Of a stretch of 64,000 nucleotides of DNA, positions 1-8,108 are shown in pieces. Source of the DNA: Lactobacillus kimbladii (GTDB lineage Bacteria; Bacillota; Bacilli; Lactobacillales; Lactobacillaceae); the NCBI RefSeq assembly GCF_014323605.1, contig NZ_SCMB01000005.1, positions 27,876 to 91,875 of the forward strand, in the 5' to 3' direction. The notes under the pieces are model-generated. The model was not told the origin of the DNA and searched no databases. It saw only the letters and a program-made list of their open reading frames with translations. Numbering within the stretch: position 1 is the stretch's first letter; every line of letters starts with the position of its first letter. The position numbers and the translations under genes were made by a program.

Positions 1-713
1 TTTATAGCTCTGTGAAATGGTTCTTGATTTTTATTTACTGCAATACCATAAGGTTCTTTAGTATAAGTTCCTCCAGTTACTTCAAGGCTCCCGGGACTCT
101 GTGCGGCTAAACCATATAAAATCCCATTATCACTAGTCAAAGCATCACCTTGATGCGACTTTAAAGCAGAGACTGCTTGACCATAGTCTTGCATAGCAAC
201 AACTTTAGCTCTGGGCGCAACTTTCTTTACTGCCTCAACAGAATTATCGCCAACAATCCCAATTACAGTTTTGCCATTAAGATCACTTGGCTTTTTAATT
301 TTTGATCCTTTAGGGACAAGAAATGATTTACCAGCCTGAAAATACGATTTGGAAAAACTAATTACTTGTGCTCTTTCAGGAGTAATTGTCAGAGTGGCAA
401 TTACCGCATCAACGTTACCATTTTTCAATAAAGGTATTCTCGACTGTGAAGTGGCAAGCGTAAAGCGAGCCTGCCCTTTAGAACCTAAAATTTCTCTAGT
501 AATGGCTTTGGCCATATCAATATCAAAGCCCTTTTCTTTATCATCTCTAATATCGATTAGACTAAAAAGTTTTTTGTCACCTTCAACTGCCCAAGTAATG
601 GTATTGGACGAGCGCACATTTTTCAAAGCTGACTGGTCAGTGACACTATTGCCACAAGCAGATAAAAGGAACATTCCCAAAAATAGCGAGATTGAGCAAA
701 TTAATTTTTTCAT
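1..713 (-). CDS. Amino-acid ABC transporter substrate-binding lipoprotein (partial, 3' end off the window)
   Basis: About 237 residues are visible from the ATG at 713; the C-terminus lies beyond position 1. The N-terminus has a lysine pair, a hydrophobic stretch and the lipobox LLSAC (Cys20), so it is a membrane-tethered lipoprotein. The mature part reads as a periplasmic-binding-protein type 2 domain of the glutamine/polar amino-acid family, with GFDIDMAKAI, a VDAVIATLTITPER stretch and SYFQAGKSFLVPKGS. It should capture an amino acid and deliver it to a permease encoded further left. It lies 14 bases downstream of the ATPase gene, so the two are co-transcribed. Glutamine or glutamate is the likely ligand, but specificity cannot be read here. 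Confidence 0.9.
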   Translation of the reverse strand, partial: MKKLICSISLFLGMFLLSACGNSVTDQSALKNVRSSNTITWAVEGDKKLFSLIDIRDDKEKGFDIDMAKAITREILGSKGQARFTLATSQSRIPLLKNGNVDAVIATLTITPERAQVISFSKSYFQAGKSFLVPKGSKIKKPSDLNGKTVIGIVGDNSVEAVKKVAPRAKVVAMQDYGQAVSALKSHQGDALTSDNGILYGLAAQSPGSLEVTGGTYTKEPYGIAVNKNQEPFHRAI

Positions 714-727
714 GATATTGCCCCCTC

Positions 728-1465
728 TTAATGCGCTATTATCTTGCTTAAAAATTGTTGCGCCCGCTCTGTTTTCGGCTGTTTAAAGAAGGATGAACTG
801 TCATCATCTTCAACAATTTGACCCTGATCCATAAAGATGACCCGGTTGGCAACTTCTTTGGCAAAACCCATTTCGTGGGTAACGATCAGGGAAGTCATAT
901 CACTAGAAGAAGTAATCTTTTTAATTACCTGTAAAACTTCATCAATCATCTCTGGGTCAAGTGCTGAAGTTGGTTCATCAAAAAGCAATAATTTAGGATG
1001 CATCGCTAAAGATCGAGCAATCGCCACGCGCTGTTTTTGACCACCAGATATTTGGGCTGGCATATTTTGGGCTTTATCAGCCACTCCAACCATATCAAGT
1101 AAATGCATTGCCTGCTTTTTATTTTCAGCTTCAGGCATATGACTGACAATTCGTGGTGCCAGCATCACATTTTCCAAAACATTTTTGTTCTTATAAAGAT
1201 TAAAGTGTTGGAAAACCATACCGACATCCTGGCGCAACCTATTTGAGTCAGTCTTTGGATTGGACAAATCCTGGTTATTAACTATCAGCTTTCCACCCTG
1301 GATTGACTCTAAGCGGTTTATTGTTCTAATAAGCGTACTCTTACCGGAACCGGAAGGTCCGATTAAAACAACAGTTTCGCCTTTATCGATTTGTAAATTA
1401 ATACTATGCAACGCGTGAAATTTGCCATAAAATTTCTGCACGTCATGAAATTCTACCATTGACAT
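728..1465 (-). CDS. glnQ: Polar amino-acid ABC transporter ATP-binding protein (GlnQ-like)
   Basis: This is the energy-coupling ATPase of an amino-acid importer. Walker A GPSGSGKST is at residues 36-44, the ABC signature SGGQKQR at about 140-146, and Walker B LFDEP at about 161-165, followed by the D-loop SALD and the switch His in VTHEMGFA. The protein is 245 aa, normal for GlnQ/HisP types. I chose the ATG at 1465 because AAAAGGAG stands about 9 bases before it; an open extension to 1510 has no such site. The binding-protein gene follows 14 bases later. No permease gene is in view, so it should lie left of the window. Confidence 0.93.
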   Translation of the reverse strand: MSMVEFHDVQKFYGKFHALHSINLQIDKGETVVLIGPSGSGKSTLIRTINRLESIQGGKLIVNNQDLSNPKTDSNRLRQDVGMVFQHFNLYKNKNVLENVMLAPRIVSHMPEAENKKQAMHLLDMVGVADKAQNMPAQISGGQKQRVAIARSLAMHPKLLLFDEPTSALDPEMIDEVLQVIKKITSSSDMTSLIVTHEMGFAKEVANRVIFMDQGQIVEDDDSSSFFKQPKTERAQQFLSKIIAH

Positions 1466-1520
1466 AATATTGCTCCTTTTTAGCAGTCGTAATTTAACTA
1501 TCCAACTCAATTTTTAGCAA

Positions 1521-1536
1521 TTGATTAATTAATCAA
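1521..1536. repeat. Perfect 16-bp palindrome upstream of glnQ
   Basis: TTGATTAATTAATCAA reads the same on both strands. It lies about 56 bases before the glnQ start, in the short intergenic region after thrS. It could be an operator for the ABC operon. An all-A/T core palindrome can also arise by chance in such DNA. Confidence 0.35.
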
Positions 1537-1669
1537 AAGTGCATCCCGTCAACACTACATTTTGTTACTCGACGTGCAAATTTTAGCGGTTTTTACATTT
1601 AAGGTCTAAGTTATCAAATTATTCCTGCAATCTATTAAATTAAACTTATCTTTACTATTTTTTACTCGA

Positions 1670-3604
1670 TTATTTTTCACGTGAATATGATTTAACATCC
1701 TGTTCAATTTCACGAATAAATTCATCAAAGCTCATGGCTACTTCTTCTTCAGTGCCGTAGCGACGAACATTAACACCATTGTCCTTTAATTCCTTGTCAC
1801 CTAAAACAAGAGTATATGGTACTTTTTGTGTTTGTGACTCACGAATCTTGTAACCTAATTTTTCATTACGCAGATCTGCTTCGGCTCGAAAACCACGTTT
1901 ATTAAGTTCATCGCGAACTTTTTTGGCGTAATCTGAATGGGCATCCAAATTTACTGGAATTATTTCTACCTGAACTGGAGCCAGCCAAGTTGGAAAAGCA
2001 CCCTTGTAAATTTCAATCAGGTAAGCAATGAAACGCTCCATAGTACCTACAATTCCGCGGTGAATCATAACTGGTCTGTGCTCTTCACCATCTTGACCAA
2101 CATAGGTTAAGTTAAATCTCTCAGGAAGCATGAAATCTAGTTGAATTGTGGACATTGTTTCATCTGCACCTAAAGCAGTCTTAGTTTGAATATCAAGTTT
2201 AGGGCCGTAAAAAGCAGCTTCACCTTCTGCTTCAACATAGTCAAGTCCCATGTCATCCATTGCCTTTTTCAGCATTGACTGACTTCTCTCCCACATTTCA
2301 TCATTGGCAAAATACTTTTTAGTATTCTTCGGATCACGATAGGAAAGTCTGAAGTAGTAATCAGTGATGTCAAAATCTTTGTAAACGTCTAAAATTAGAG
2401 TCAAAATCTTTGAGAATTCACTTTGAACTTGATCTAAGGTCACAAATGTATGACCGTCATTTAAAGTCATTTCTCGTACACGTTGCAGTCCTGACAGAGC
2501 ACCAGATTTTTCATATCTGTGCATCATGCCCAATTCGGCAATTCGAATTGGCAATTCACGGTATGAACGAATGTGATGCTTGTAAATTTGAATATGTGAA
2601 GGACAATTCATTGGTCGCAGTTCAAGCATTTCACCGTCACCCATATCCATTGGTGGGAACATGTCGTCACGATAGTGTGCCCAATGTCCAGAAGTCTTAT
2701 AAGCATCAACATTCATTAAAACTGGGGTATAAACGTGTTGGTATCCGTCAGCGACTTCCTTGTCGATAATGTATCGTTCAACAACGCGGCGAATTGTGGC
2801 ACCTTTTGGCATCCAGTAAGGTAAACCTGCACCAACTTTGGGATCAACAAAGAATAAATCAAGATCACGACCAATTGTTCTGTGATCACGTTCTTTAATT
2901 TCTTCACGCCGTTTAATGTCTGCGTCTAAGTCAGCCTTTTTAAAGAAGGCCGTACCGGAAATTCTTTGGAGCATCGGGTTAGAAGACTGACCTTTCCAGT
3001 AGGCACCGGCAACTGACAATAATTTAAATTGCTTAATTTTACCTGTGTTAGGCAGTAATGCGTTAAAGCCAAAGTCGATAAAGTCTCCCAGTTTGTATAC
3101 TTGAACTTGGTCACCTTTTTCATCTTTAAGCATTTCACTCTTATAAGGATCATCCTTGAATATACCAGCCAACTCGTCTTTAGACATCATGCAGGATGCA
3201 ATACTTTCTCCCGCTTTAATTACTTTTTTGACCGCTTTTTCCAAGTCAGGTAATTCATTGATTTTTATTTGATTTTCTTTATCAGTGTCAACGTAAAAAC
3301 CTTCATCGTCAGTTCCATGTTCACCAAAATGAATCTCAGGATAGGCCTTCTTGGCCACAGCTTCAAGAACAAATGCAACAGTATCACGCAGAATTGCTAA
3401 ACCCTCTTCATCTCTGTCAGTAATAATTGCAACTTCTGCATTTTTATTCAACTTGTGATCTAAAGCAACAATTTGACCATTTACTTTTGCACCAAGAGCT
3501 GCTTTTCCTAAAGATGTACCAATACCATGTGCTAAATCAGATATTGAAACAGCATCTGTAAAATCTTTTTTTGAGCCATCAGGCAAAGTAATCGAAAAAC
3601 TCAT
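1670..3604 (-). CDS. thrS: Threonyl-tRNA synthetase
   Basis: Class II aminoacyl-tRNA synthetase that charges tRNA-Thr. The 644-aa product has the usual order: TGS domain (about 1-60), the second additional (editing-type) domain (about 65-235), catalytic core with motif 2 around [16 protein letters not shown] and motif 3 near the GTMERF stretch, then the anticodon-binding domain from about 540 on. Length matches bacterial ThrRS. The ATG at 3604 is preceded by TTGGAGGAAAAA, which is better than the upstream in-frame start at 3616. It is transcribed alone behind a T-box leader, so expression should rise when tRNA-Thr is uncharged. Confidence 0.98.
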   Translation of the reverse strand: MSFSITLPDGSKKDFTDAVSISDLAHGIGTSLGKAALGAKVNGQIVALDHKLNKNAEVAIITDRDEEGLAILRDTVAFVLEAVAKKAYPEIHFGEHGTDDEGFYVDTDKENQIKINELPDLEKAVKKVIKAGESIASCMMSKDELAGIFKDDPYKSEMLKDEKGDQVQVYKLGDFIDFGFNALLPNTGKIKQFKLLSVAGAYWKGQSSNPMLQRISGTAFFKKADLDADIKRREEIKERDHRTIGRDLDLFFVDPKVGAGLPYWMPKGATIRRVVERYIIDKEVADGYQHVYTPVLMNVDAYKTSGHWAHYRDDMFPPMDMGDGEMLELRPMNCPSHIQIYKHHIRSYRELPIRIAELGMMHRYEKSGALSGLQRVREMTLNDGHTFVTLDQVQSEFSKILTLILDVYKDFDITDYYFRLSYRDPKNTKKYFANDEMWERSQSMLKKAMDDMGLDYVEAEGEAAFYGPKLDIQTKTALGADETMSTIQLDFMLPERFNLTYVGQDGEEHRPVMIHRGIVGTMERFIAYLIEIYKGAFPTWLAPVQVEIIPVNLDAHSDYAKKVRDELNKRGFRAEADLRNEKLGYKIRESQTQKVPYTLVLGDKELKDNGVNVRRYGTEEEVAMSFDEFIREIEQDVKSYSREK

Positions 3605-3630
3605 TTTTTCCTCCAAAAATTAAAAAAAAT

Positions 3631-3850
3631 AAAAAATCCCAGTGCAATTAAGCACTGGGACGTTAATTAACGTGGTTCCACCCAAAATTTAGTTCAAGAA
3701 AATGAACTATCTCGTTATAGATTGCTAACGGAATCTAACCCATTATCAAAATTTAGGTATGAATGAGTGGATTGCAAACACTAATGAAAGCTTTCAGAAT
3801 AATGCTTTTCTCTCTGAACCGTCTTGCAACATGTTCATTCATTGGACTTA
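3631..3850 (-). promoter_or_regulatory. T-box leader of thrS
   Basis: On the minus strand the conserved T-box antiterminator core GGGTGGAACCACG occupies 3683-3671. It is followed by a terminator hairpin with a 9-bp stem, TCCCAGTGC/GCACTGGGA, at 3637-3660 and a U-rich run. Upstream, a long stem I can be drawn (GAATGA near 3840 pairing with TCATTC near 3761, with TTGCAA arms inside). This is the standard architecture in which uncharged tRNA stabilises the antiterminator. An ACT triplet near 3768-3766 could be the threonine specifier, but I cannot place the specifier loop with certainty. Confidence 0.9.
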
Positions 3851-3923
3851 ATTATAACCCAATAATTTTTTAATGCAAGCATATTTTCATTAAAAAATTA
3901 AATTATTCTGCAGCTTTTATAGC

Positions 3924-4823
3924 TTAGTGACGCCGATTAGGTCCAGAAATTACTATTTCCGTTGCTAAAGAATGTATTCTTTCCATTATTCTAGCAGCTT
4001 TTACTGGTTCAATTGAGCTTTTAGTTTCCTTGAAATGATCTTCCAAATCATTCATAGCAAAGTTGGACGAAAAAAAGGTTGGCAAAATATTGTCCATTCG
4101 TGCCTGTAAAATAACTGCTAAGACCTCGTCTCGCGACCATTGACTTAAATTTTCCGCACCGATATCATCCAATATCAACAAGTCAGAATTAGCAATTTTT
4201 TGTACTTCAGTTTGTAAACTATTGTCATTAAAATGACTGGATAAACTGGCAATGAATGTAGGTACATGCAGAAAAACAACATATTTTTCCATCGCAGCTA
4301 CCTGATTTGCCAGTCCTGCTAAAATATGAGTTTTACCAATGCCAAAATTACCGGATAAATAAAGACCCTTTTGGTGGATATCTTGAGAATATTGATATAA
4401 AAAACGCTGAATAGCAGTCATTACCTCGGCTCTTTCTGGTGTCATTTCAATTTGACTTAAGCGCACATCATGCAAGCCCTCGGGTAAATTAATTAAACGC
4501 AAGTGCTTTTTAATATTAATTTCCTGATCATGAATCAGTTTACTGTCTTCAGGAACAAATTTGAGGCTAATGGCATTTTTATTCATTATCAAATCCGGAT
4601 AATATCCTTTGGTCACCGGATCTTTTTTATGTTGGCTCAGATAAAATTCAAAAAGACTGGGAAGGCTTTTATCAATTATACTGTCATTAAGTTGTGCTTG
4701 ATGCTGACTGATAAATTGTTGCACTTTAGGCTCAGCCAAAACTTTTTGCTTAATTTTAGCGGTACTCTCGTCTTCTGCTTTAGCAGTTTGTCCTTTAGCC
4801 ATAAATTTTTTTATGGGTTGCAT
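3924..4823 (-). CDS. dnaI: Primosomal protein DnaI (helicase loader)
   Basis: AAA+ ATPase that loads the replicative helicase with DnaB and DnaD in Firmicutes. The 299-aa protein has an N-terminal helicase-interaction region (about 1-110), then an AAA+ domain with Walker A GNFGIGKTH at about 158-166 and Walker B LLILDDIGAE at about 215-224. The ATG at 4823 follows AGGTGAAATAAA. It lies 10 bases after dnaB; that order, with nrdR and coaE upstream, is typical of Bacilli. Confidence 0.96.
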   Translation of the reverse strand: MQPIKKFMAKGQTAKAEDESTAKIKQKVLAEPKVQQFISQHQAQLNDSIIDKSLPSLFEFYLSQHKKDPVTKGYYPDLIMNKNAISLKFVPEDSKLIHDQEINIKKHLRLINLPEGLHDVRLSQIEMTPERAEVMTAIQRFLYQYSQDIHQKGLYLSGNFGIGKTHILAGLANQVAAMEKYVVFLHVPTFIASLSSHFNDNSLQTEVQKIANSDLLILDDIGAENLSQWSRDEVLAVILQARMDNILPTFFSSNFAMNDLEDHFKETKSSIEPVKAARIMERIHSLATEIVISGPNRRH

Positions 4824-4833
4824 TTTATTTCAC

Positions 4834-6195
4834 CTACTTCATGCCGTTCTTATCTTCAAAATTCTTGAAAAATTCTTTTAGCTCCGCGCTTGAGACATCA
4901 GTTTTTACTTTTGGCTTTTGTTTGTTCCAATCAGTGCCCTTTTCAACTGTTTTTCTGGGAGCGAACCGGTTATACCGCTTGCTTTGCCTTTGTTCTTGTG
5001 CCTTTTTTCTTTTGTCCATGTAATCCAAGGCCTCACTACCAGTTTTAACACCGTGCTGCAACCAATCATGCAAAATTTTATTTGCTAAACGAAATGAGAT
5101 ATTGGGGCCACTTTTTAAACAAGCATATGTCAGAATATTAAGTAATTCCGCTGATATTCCCTTATCGTTATATAGGCTATCCAACACTTGATATTCACTA
5201 GCATCAACAAAATCATTTTTCTCAGTTTTTAAATGATATAAAAACTGTGCTGGAGTATCAGTCTGCGCTTTTTGCAATAATTTTTGTTCTTCCTGATTTA
5301 ATTGGCCATTATTATCAAATTTGTCAGGTATTTTAGCCTTGCTTTGCAAATGTCTGCGCGTATCGCTGCCATGAATGCTGTTAGCAATAGTTTGCTTGAT
5401 TTCCCTCATACTTAAATGATAGTCACCATGCAAGCAAGGTATTGCCTCGTCAACAAATTCTTGTTCTGAAAGCCCATATATGCGCATGACTGCCCGAATA
5501 GCCTCTTTGTTTTGATCAATTTCACTGCCAGCTATTTGATAAATTTCGAATTGCTGTTTCATAAAATCCCAGTCAATCTGATCCTGGTCATTGACAGTAG
5601 CAAAATTGTTTGAAGGATAATTATTTTCCTGAGCTGCTTCTTTGACCTCAACTGAAGGATCTATCGCCTCTTGGTCAGATATATGGAAAACATCCATAAA
5701 AGAAGCAGAAATGTTAGGTGCCTCTTTGATACCACTTAATTCACTCTTGTTTTGTTTAGTTTCTCTGGCAAACTCATGACTCAATTTGTTAAAAGCAGTT
5801 ACTCCAACTTTTTCTTTTAATAAACTAGCTAAAAGTGCAGTTGCAAAAAATTCACTGCTTGCTGGAACTCTCTTAAGTTCGAAACACAAAACCTGACCCA
5901 TGATTTGGTTATCAAGCAGTTTCGTTTGAATCAAACCAACAGCTTCAAGCTTATGCAACGCACCAAATAACTTTTTTATATCACAATCGATCTGTTCTTG
6001 CAGTGTATAAATTCCTTTAGCATCAGAAAGCATTGCCTGTGCACTATAATCTTCATTCAGACTTAAATAGACTGCTAAAGCAAGAGAACCAATAAGTGGT
6101 TGATATAGTTTAATTAATATGCGCAAATCTTTAGGAAAAATATCCACCCGATTGGTAATGAAAAACGGCTGTTTGGGATTATTTGTCTCAAACAT
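4834..6195 (-). CDS. dnaB: Replication initiation and membrane attachment protein DnaB (Gram-positive type)
   Basis: Firmicute DnaB (not the helicase), which bridges DnaD and DnaI during helicase loading and links the origin to the membrane. The 453-aa protein starts with a winged-helix-like region (about 1-110, with LYQPLIGSLALAVYL). It ends with the DnaD/DnaB2 domain (about 310-410, including LTYACLKSGPN and LANKILHDW) and a basic tail rich in Lys and Arg. It lies between nrdR (2-base gap) and dnaI in the same operon. Identity rests on this domain order and the neighbours. Confidence 0.93.
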   Translation of the reverse strand: MFETNNPKQPFFITNRVDIFPKDLRILIKLYQPLIGSLALAVYLSLNEDYSAQAMLSDAKGIYTLQEQIDCDIKKLFGALHKLEAVGLIQTKLLDNQIMGQVLCFELKRVPASSEFFATALLASLLKEKVGVTAFNKLSHEFARETKQNKSELSGIKEAPNISASFMDVFHISDQEAIDPSVEVKEAAQENNYPSNNFATVNDQDQIDWDFMKQQFEIYQIAGSEIDQNKEAIRAVMRIYGLSEQEFVDEAIPCLHGDYHLSMREIKQTIANSIHGSDTRRHLQSKAKIPDKFDNNGQLNQEEQKLLQKAQTDTPAQFLYHLKTEKNDFVDASEYQVLDSLYNDKGISAELLNILTYACLKSGPNISFRLANKILHDWLQHGVKTGSEALDYMDKRKKAQEQRQSKRYNRFAPRKTVEKGTDWNKQKPKVKTDVSSAELKEFFKNFEDKNGMK

Positions 6196-6197
6196 AA

Positions 6198-6665
6198 TTA
6201 ATTACCCTTTTCCCTTTTTGCAATCATATCTTCCATTGTTTTCATAAAGCTGGACATATCTTTAAATTCACGATAGATGGAAGCAAAACGAATATAGGCA
6301 ACATCATCAATTTTTGCCAGCTCATCCATTACCAGTTGACCAATCTTTTTCGAAGAAATCTCGCTAATCCCCTGTTGTCTAATTTTGTTTTCTACATGGT
6401 CAACTAGTTCTTCAAATTGTGTACTTGATATTGGTCGCTTTTGACCAGCCGCCATCACGCCATGCAAAATTTTTTTACGATTAAAAGGTTCACGAGTACC
6501 GTCATTCTTGATCACTAGTAAAGGCGTGGTTTCAACTCGTTCAAACGTGGTAAAACGAAAGCCACAGTTTTCGCATTCACGCCGACGTCTAATTGCTCGA
6601 TTTTCATCACTTGGACGTGAATCAATGACTTTTGATGCATTTTTATGACAATTAGGACATTCCAT
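6198..6665 (-). CDS. nrdR: Transcriptional repressor NrdR
   Basis: ATP/dATP-dependent repressor of ribonucleotide reductase genes. The 155-aa product has a zinc ribbon from Cys3, Cys6, Cys31 and Cys34 (CPNC and CENC), then an ATP-cone domain over roughly residues 46-136. Length is normal for NrdR. The ATG at 6665 follows GGGGAGGACTTAT. Its first 14 bases overlap the end of coaE, indicating translational coupling. No nrd genes lie in the window. Confidence 0.97.
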   Translation of the reverse strand: MECPNCHKNASKVIDSRPSDENRAIRRRRECENCGFRFTTFERVETTPLLVIKNDGTREPFNRKKILHGVMAAGQKRPISSTQFEELVDHVENKIRQQGISEISSKKIGQLVMDELAKIDDVAYIRFASIYREFKDMSSFMKTMEDMIAKREKGN

Positions 6666-7269
6666 ATAAGTCCTCCCCTTTTATTTCAAGAAGCAACTGT
6701 TCTAATTTGGATTTCAGATCTTGCTTTGTTCCAGTATTATTAATCACAAAATCAGCTAATTTCTCTTTCTGGGACAAGGGCATCTGACTACGAATACGCT
6801 TCAAAGCAGCACCTTTACTTAAATTATCCCTTAACATTAACCGCTTCATTTGCAGAGATTCAGGTATTGCAATTAATAAGGTAAAGTCACAATATTTTTG
6901 ACCATTTGATTCAAACAAAACTGGTGCATCCACAACAACCAAAGAATTTTTGCTCGGGTTGTTTAGCGCAATTTTAGCCTGTATTTCTTGAAAAATCAAC
7001 GGATGGGTAATTCTATTTAAGCTTTCAAGCTGTTTTTCATCATCAAAAACTATCTGTCCTAACGCTGAACGATTGATAGATTGGTCTGACTTAAGTATGT
7101 TCATTCCAAACTGTTTTAATACTAGTTCATAACCTTTTTCACCTTTATTTAAGATATCGTGAGCAATTTGATCGCAGTCTATAACAGGGATTTGCTTTTC
7201 TCTAAAAAAAACATCCGCAGTGCTTTTACCACTGGCTATTCCACCGGTTAAGCCTAAAATCTTTGTCAT
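6652..7269 (-). CDS. coaE: Dephospho-CoA kinase
   Basis: Catalyses the last step of coenzyme A synthesis, phosphorylation of dephospho-CoA. The P-loop GGIASGKST is at residues 9-17, and the family motif VVVDAPVLFE is at about 112-121. The protein is 205 aa, standard size. It overlaps mutM by 4 bases on one side and nrdR by 14 on the other, so polA-mutM-coaE-nrdR-dnaB-dnaI form one tight minus-strand operon. Confidence 0.97.
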   Translation of the reverse strand: MTKILGLTGGIASGKSTADVFFREKQIPVIDCDQIAHDILNKGEKGYELVLKQFGMNILKSDQSINRSALGQIVFDDEKQLESLNRITHPLIFQEIQAKIALNNPSKNSLVVVDAPVLFESNGQKYCDFTLLIAIPESLQMKRLMLRDNLSKGAALKRIRSQMPLSQKEKLADFVINNTGTKQDLKSKLEQLLLEIKGEDLYGMS

Positions 7270-8096
7270 TTATAAATCACCTGACACTTAGGACAAAATG
7301 TCGTACCTCGTCCATTTACTTTAATTTTCTCAAGAGGCGTACCACACCGTACACATGGCTCACCTTTATGACCATAAACCTGCAACATTTTTTGAAAGCC
7401 ACCTGTCTTACCGTTTGCATCCAGGTAAGTATGAACCGTAGTACCTCTTTCAGCAATTGCCAATTCTATTAAAGAATTAATATTATCGTGCAATTCTGCT
7501 ACCTTTTTTGCTGGAATGCTATTGGCCTGACTTAACGGGTGAATTTTTGTTTCCCACAAAACCTCATCAACATAGATATTGCCCAGACCTGCAACAATAG
7601 ATTGGTCAAGAAGTGTGTTTTTAATATTTTTCTTTTTGCGGGCTAAACCAGTTTGTAAATAAGAAACAGTAAAAGCTGCTGAGTTGGGTTCAGCACCTAA
7701 TTTGCCAATGCCAGTTTTTTCTTTTTCGGTTCCCGTTTTAATCAGCTGCATGCGCCCGAACTTACGCACATCATTGTAGCGCAAAGCAGAATTATCGCTA
7801 AAAATGATCTGCACGTGATCATGCTTGTCCTTTTTAGTATTTATTTTGACTAAACGATATTTACCTTCCATGCGTAAATGCGACACAATGGTTAAATTGT
7901 CACTGAGACGAATAAGCAAATATTTAGCATAACGATCAATTGTTACTATTTTCTTACCTGCCAATTTTCTGGCAAATTCTTTTGCATCGCCAGTTATTAT
8001 TTTAGGATACCATACAGTTACTTCTTTGATTGTTTTCCCTTTGATAAGAGGAAGAAGAGTCCGCCTGACAGTTTCAACTTCCGGCATTTCAGGCAT
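7266..8096 (-). CDS. mutM: Formamidopyrimidine-DNA glycosylase (Fpg/MutM)
   Basis: Bifunctional glycosylase/AP lyase that removes 8-oxoguanine and formamidopyrimidines. The chosen start gives the family N-terminus PEMPEVETV with the catalytic Pro2 and Glu3 after Met removal; starting at the next Met would destroy it. The H2TH region is near 150-220 and the C-terminal zinc finger has two CxxC pairs (CVRC and CPKC) at about 245-270. The protein is 276 aa. The Shine-Dalgarno GGAGTAATTTTA precedes the ATG. The gene lies 12 bases after polA. Confidence 0.97.
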   Translation of the reverse strand: MPEMPEVETVRRTLLPLIKGKTIKEVTVWYPKIITGDAKEFARKLAGKKIVTIDRYAKYLLIRLSDNLTIVSHLRMEGKYRLVKINTKKDKHDHVQIIFSDNSALRYNDVRKFGRMQLIKTGTEKEKTGIGKLGAEPNSAAFTVSYLQTGLARKKKNIKNTLLDQSIVAGLGNIYVDEVLWETKIHPLSQANSIPAKKVAELHDNINSLIELAIAERGTTVHTYLDANGKTGGFQKMLQVYGHKGEPCVRCGTPLEKIKVNGRGTTFCPKCQVIYK

Positions 8097-8108
8097 TAAA
8101 ATTACTCC

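Noticed and set aside
2410..2769. 119-codon plus-strand frame inside thrS
   Set aside because: Opposite-strand shadow of thrS with no ribosome site or domain.
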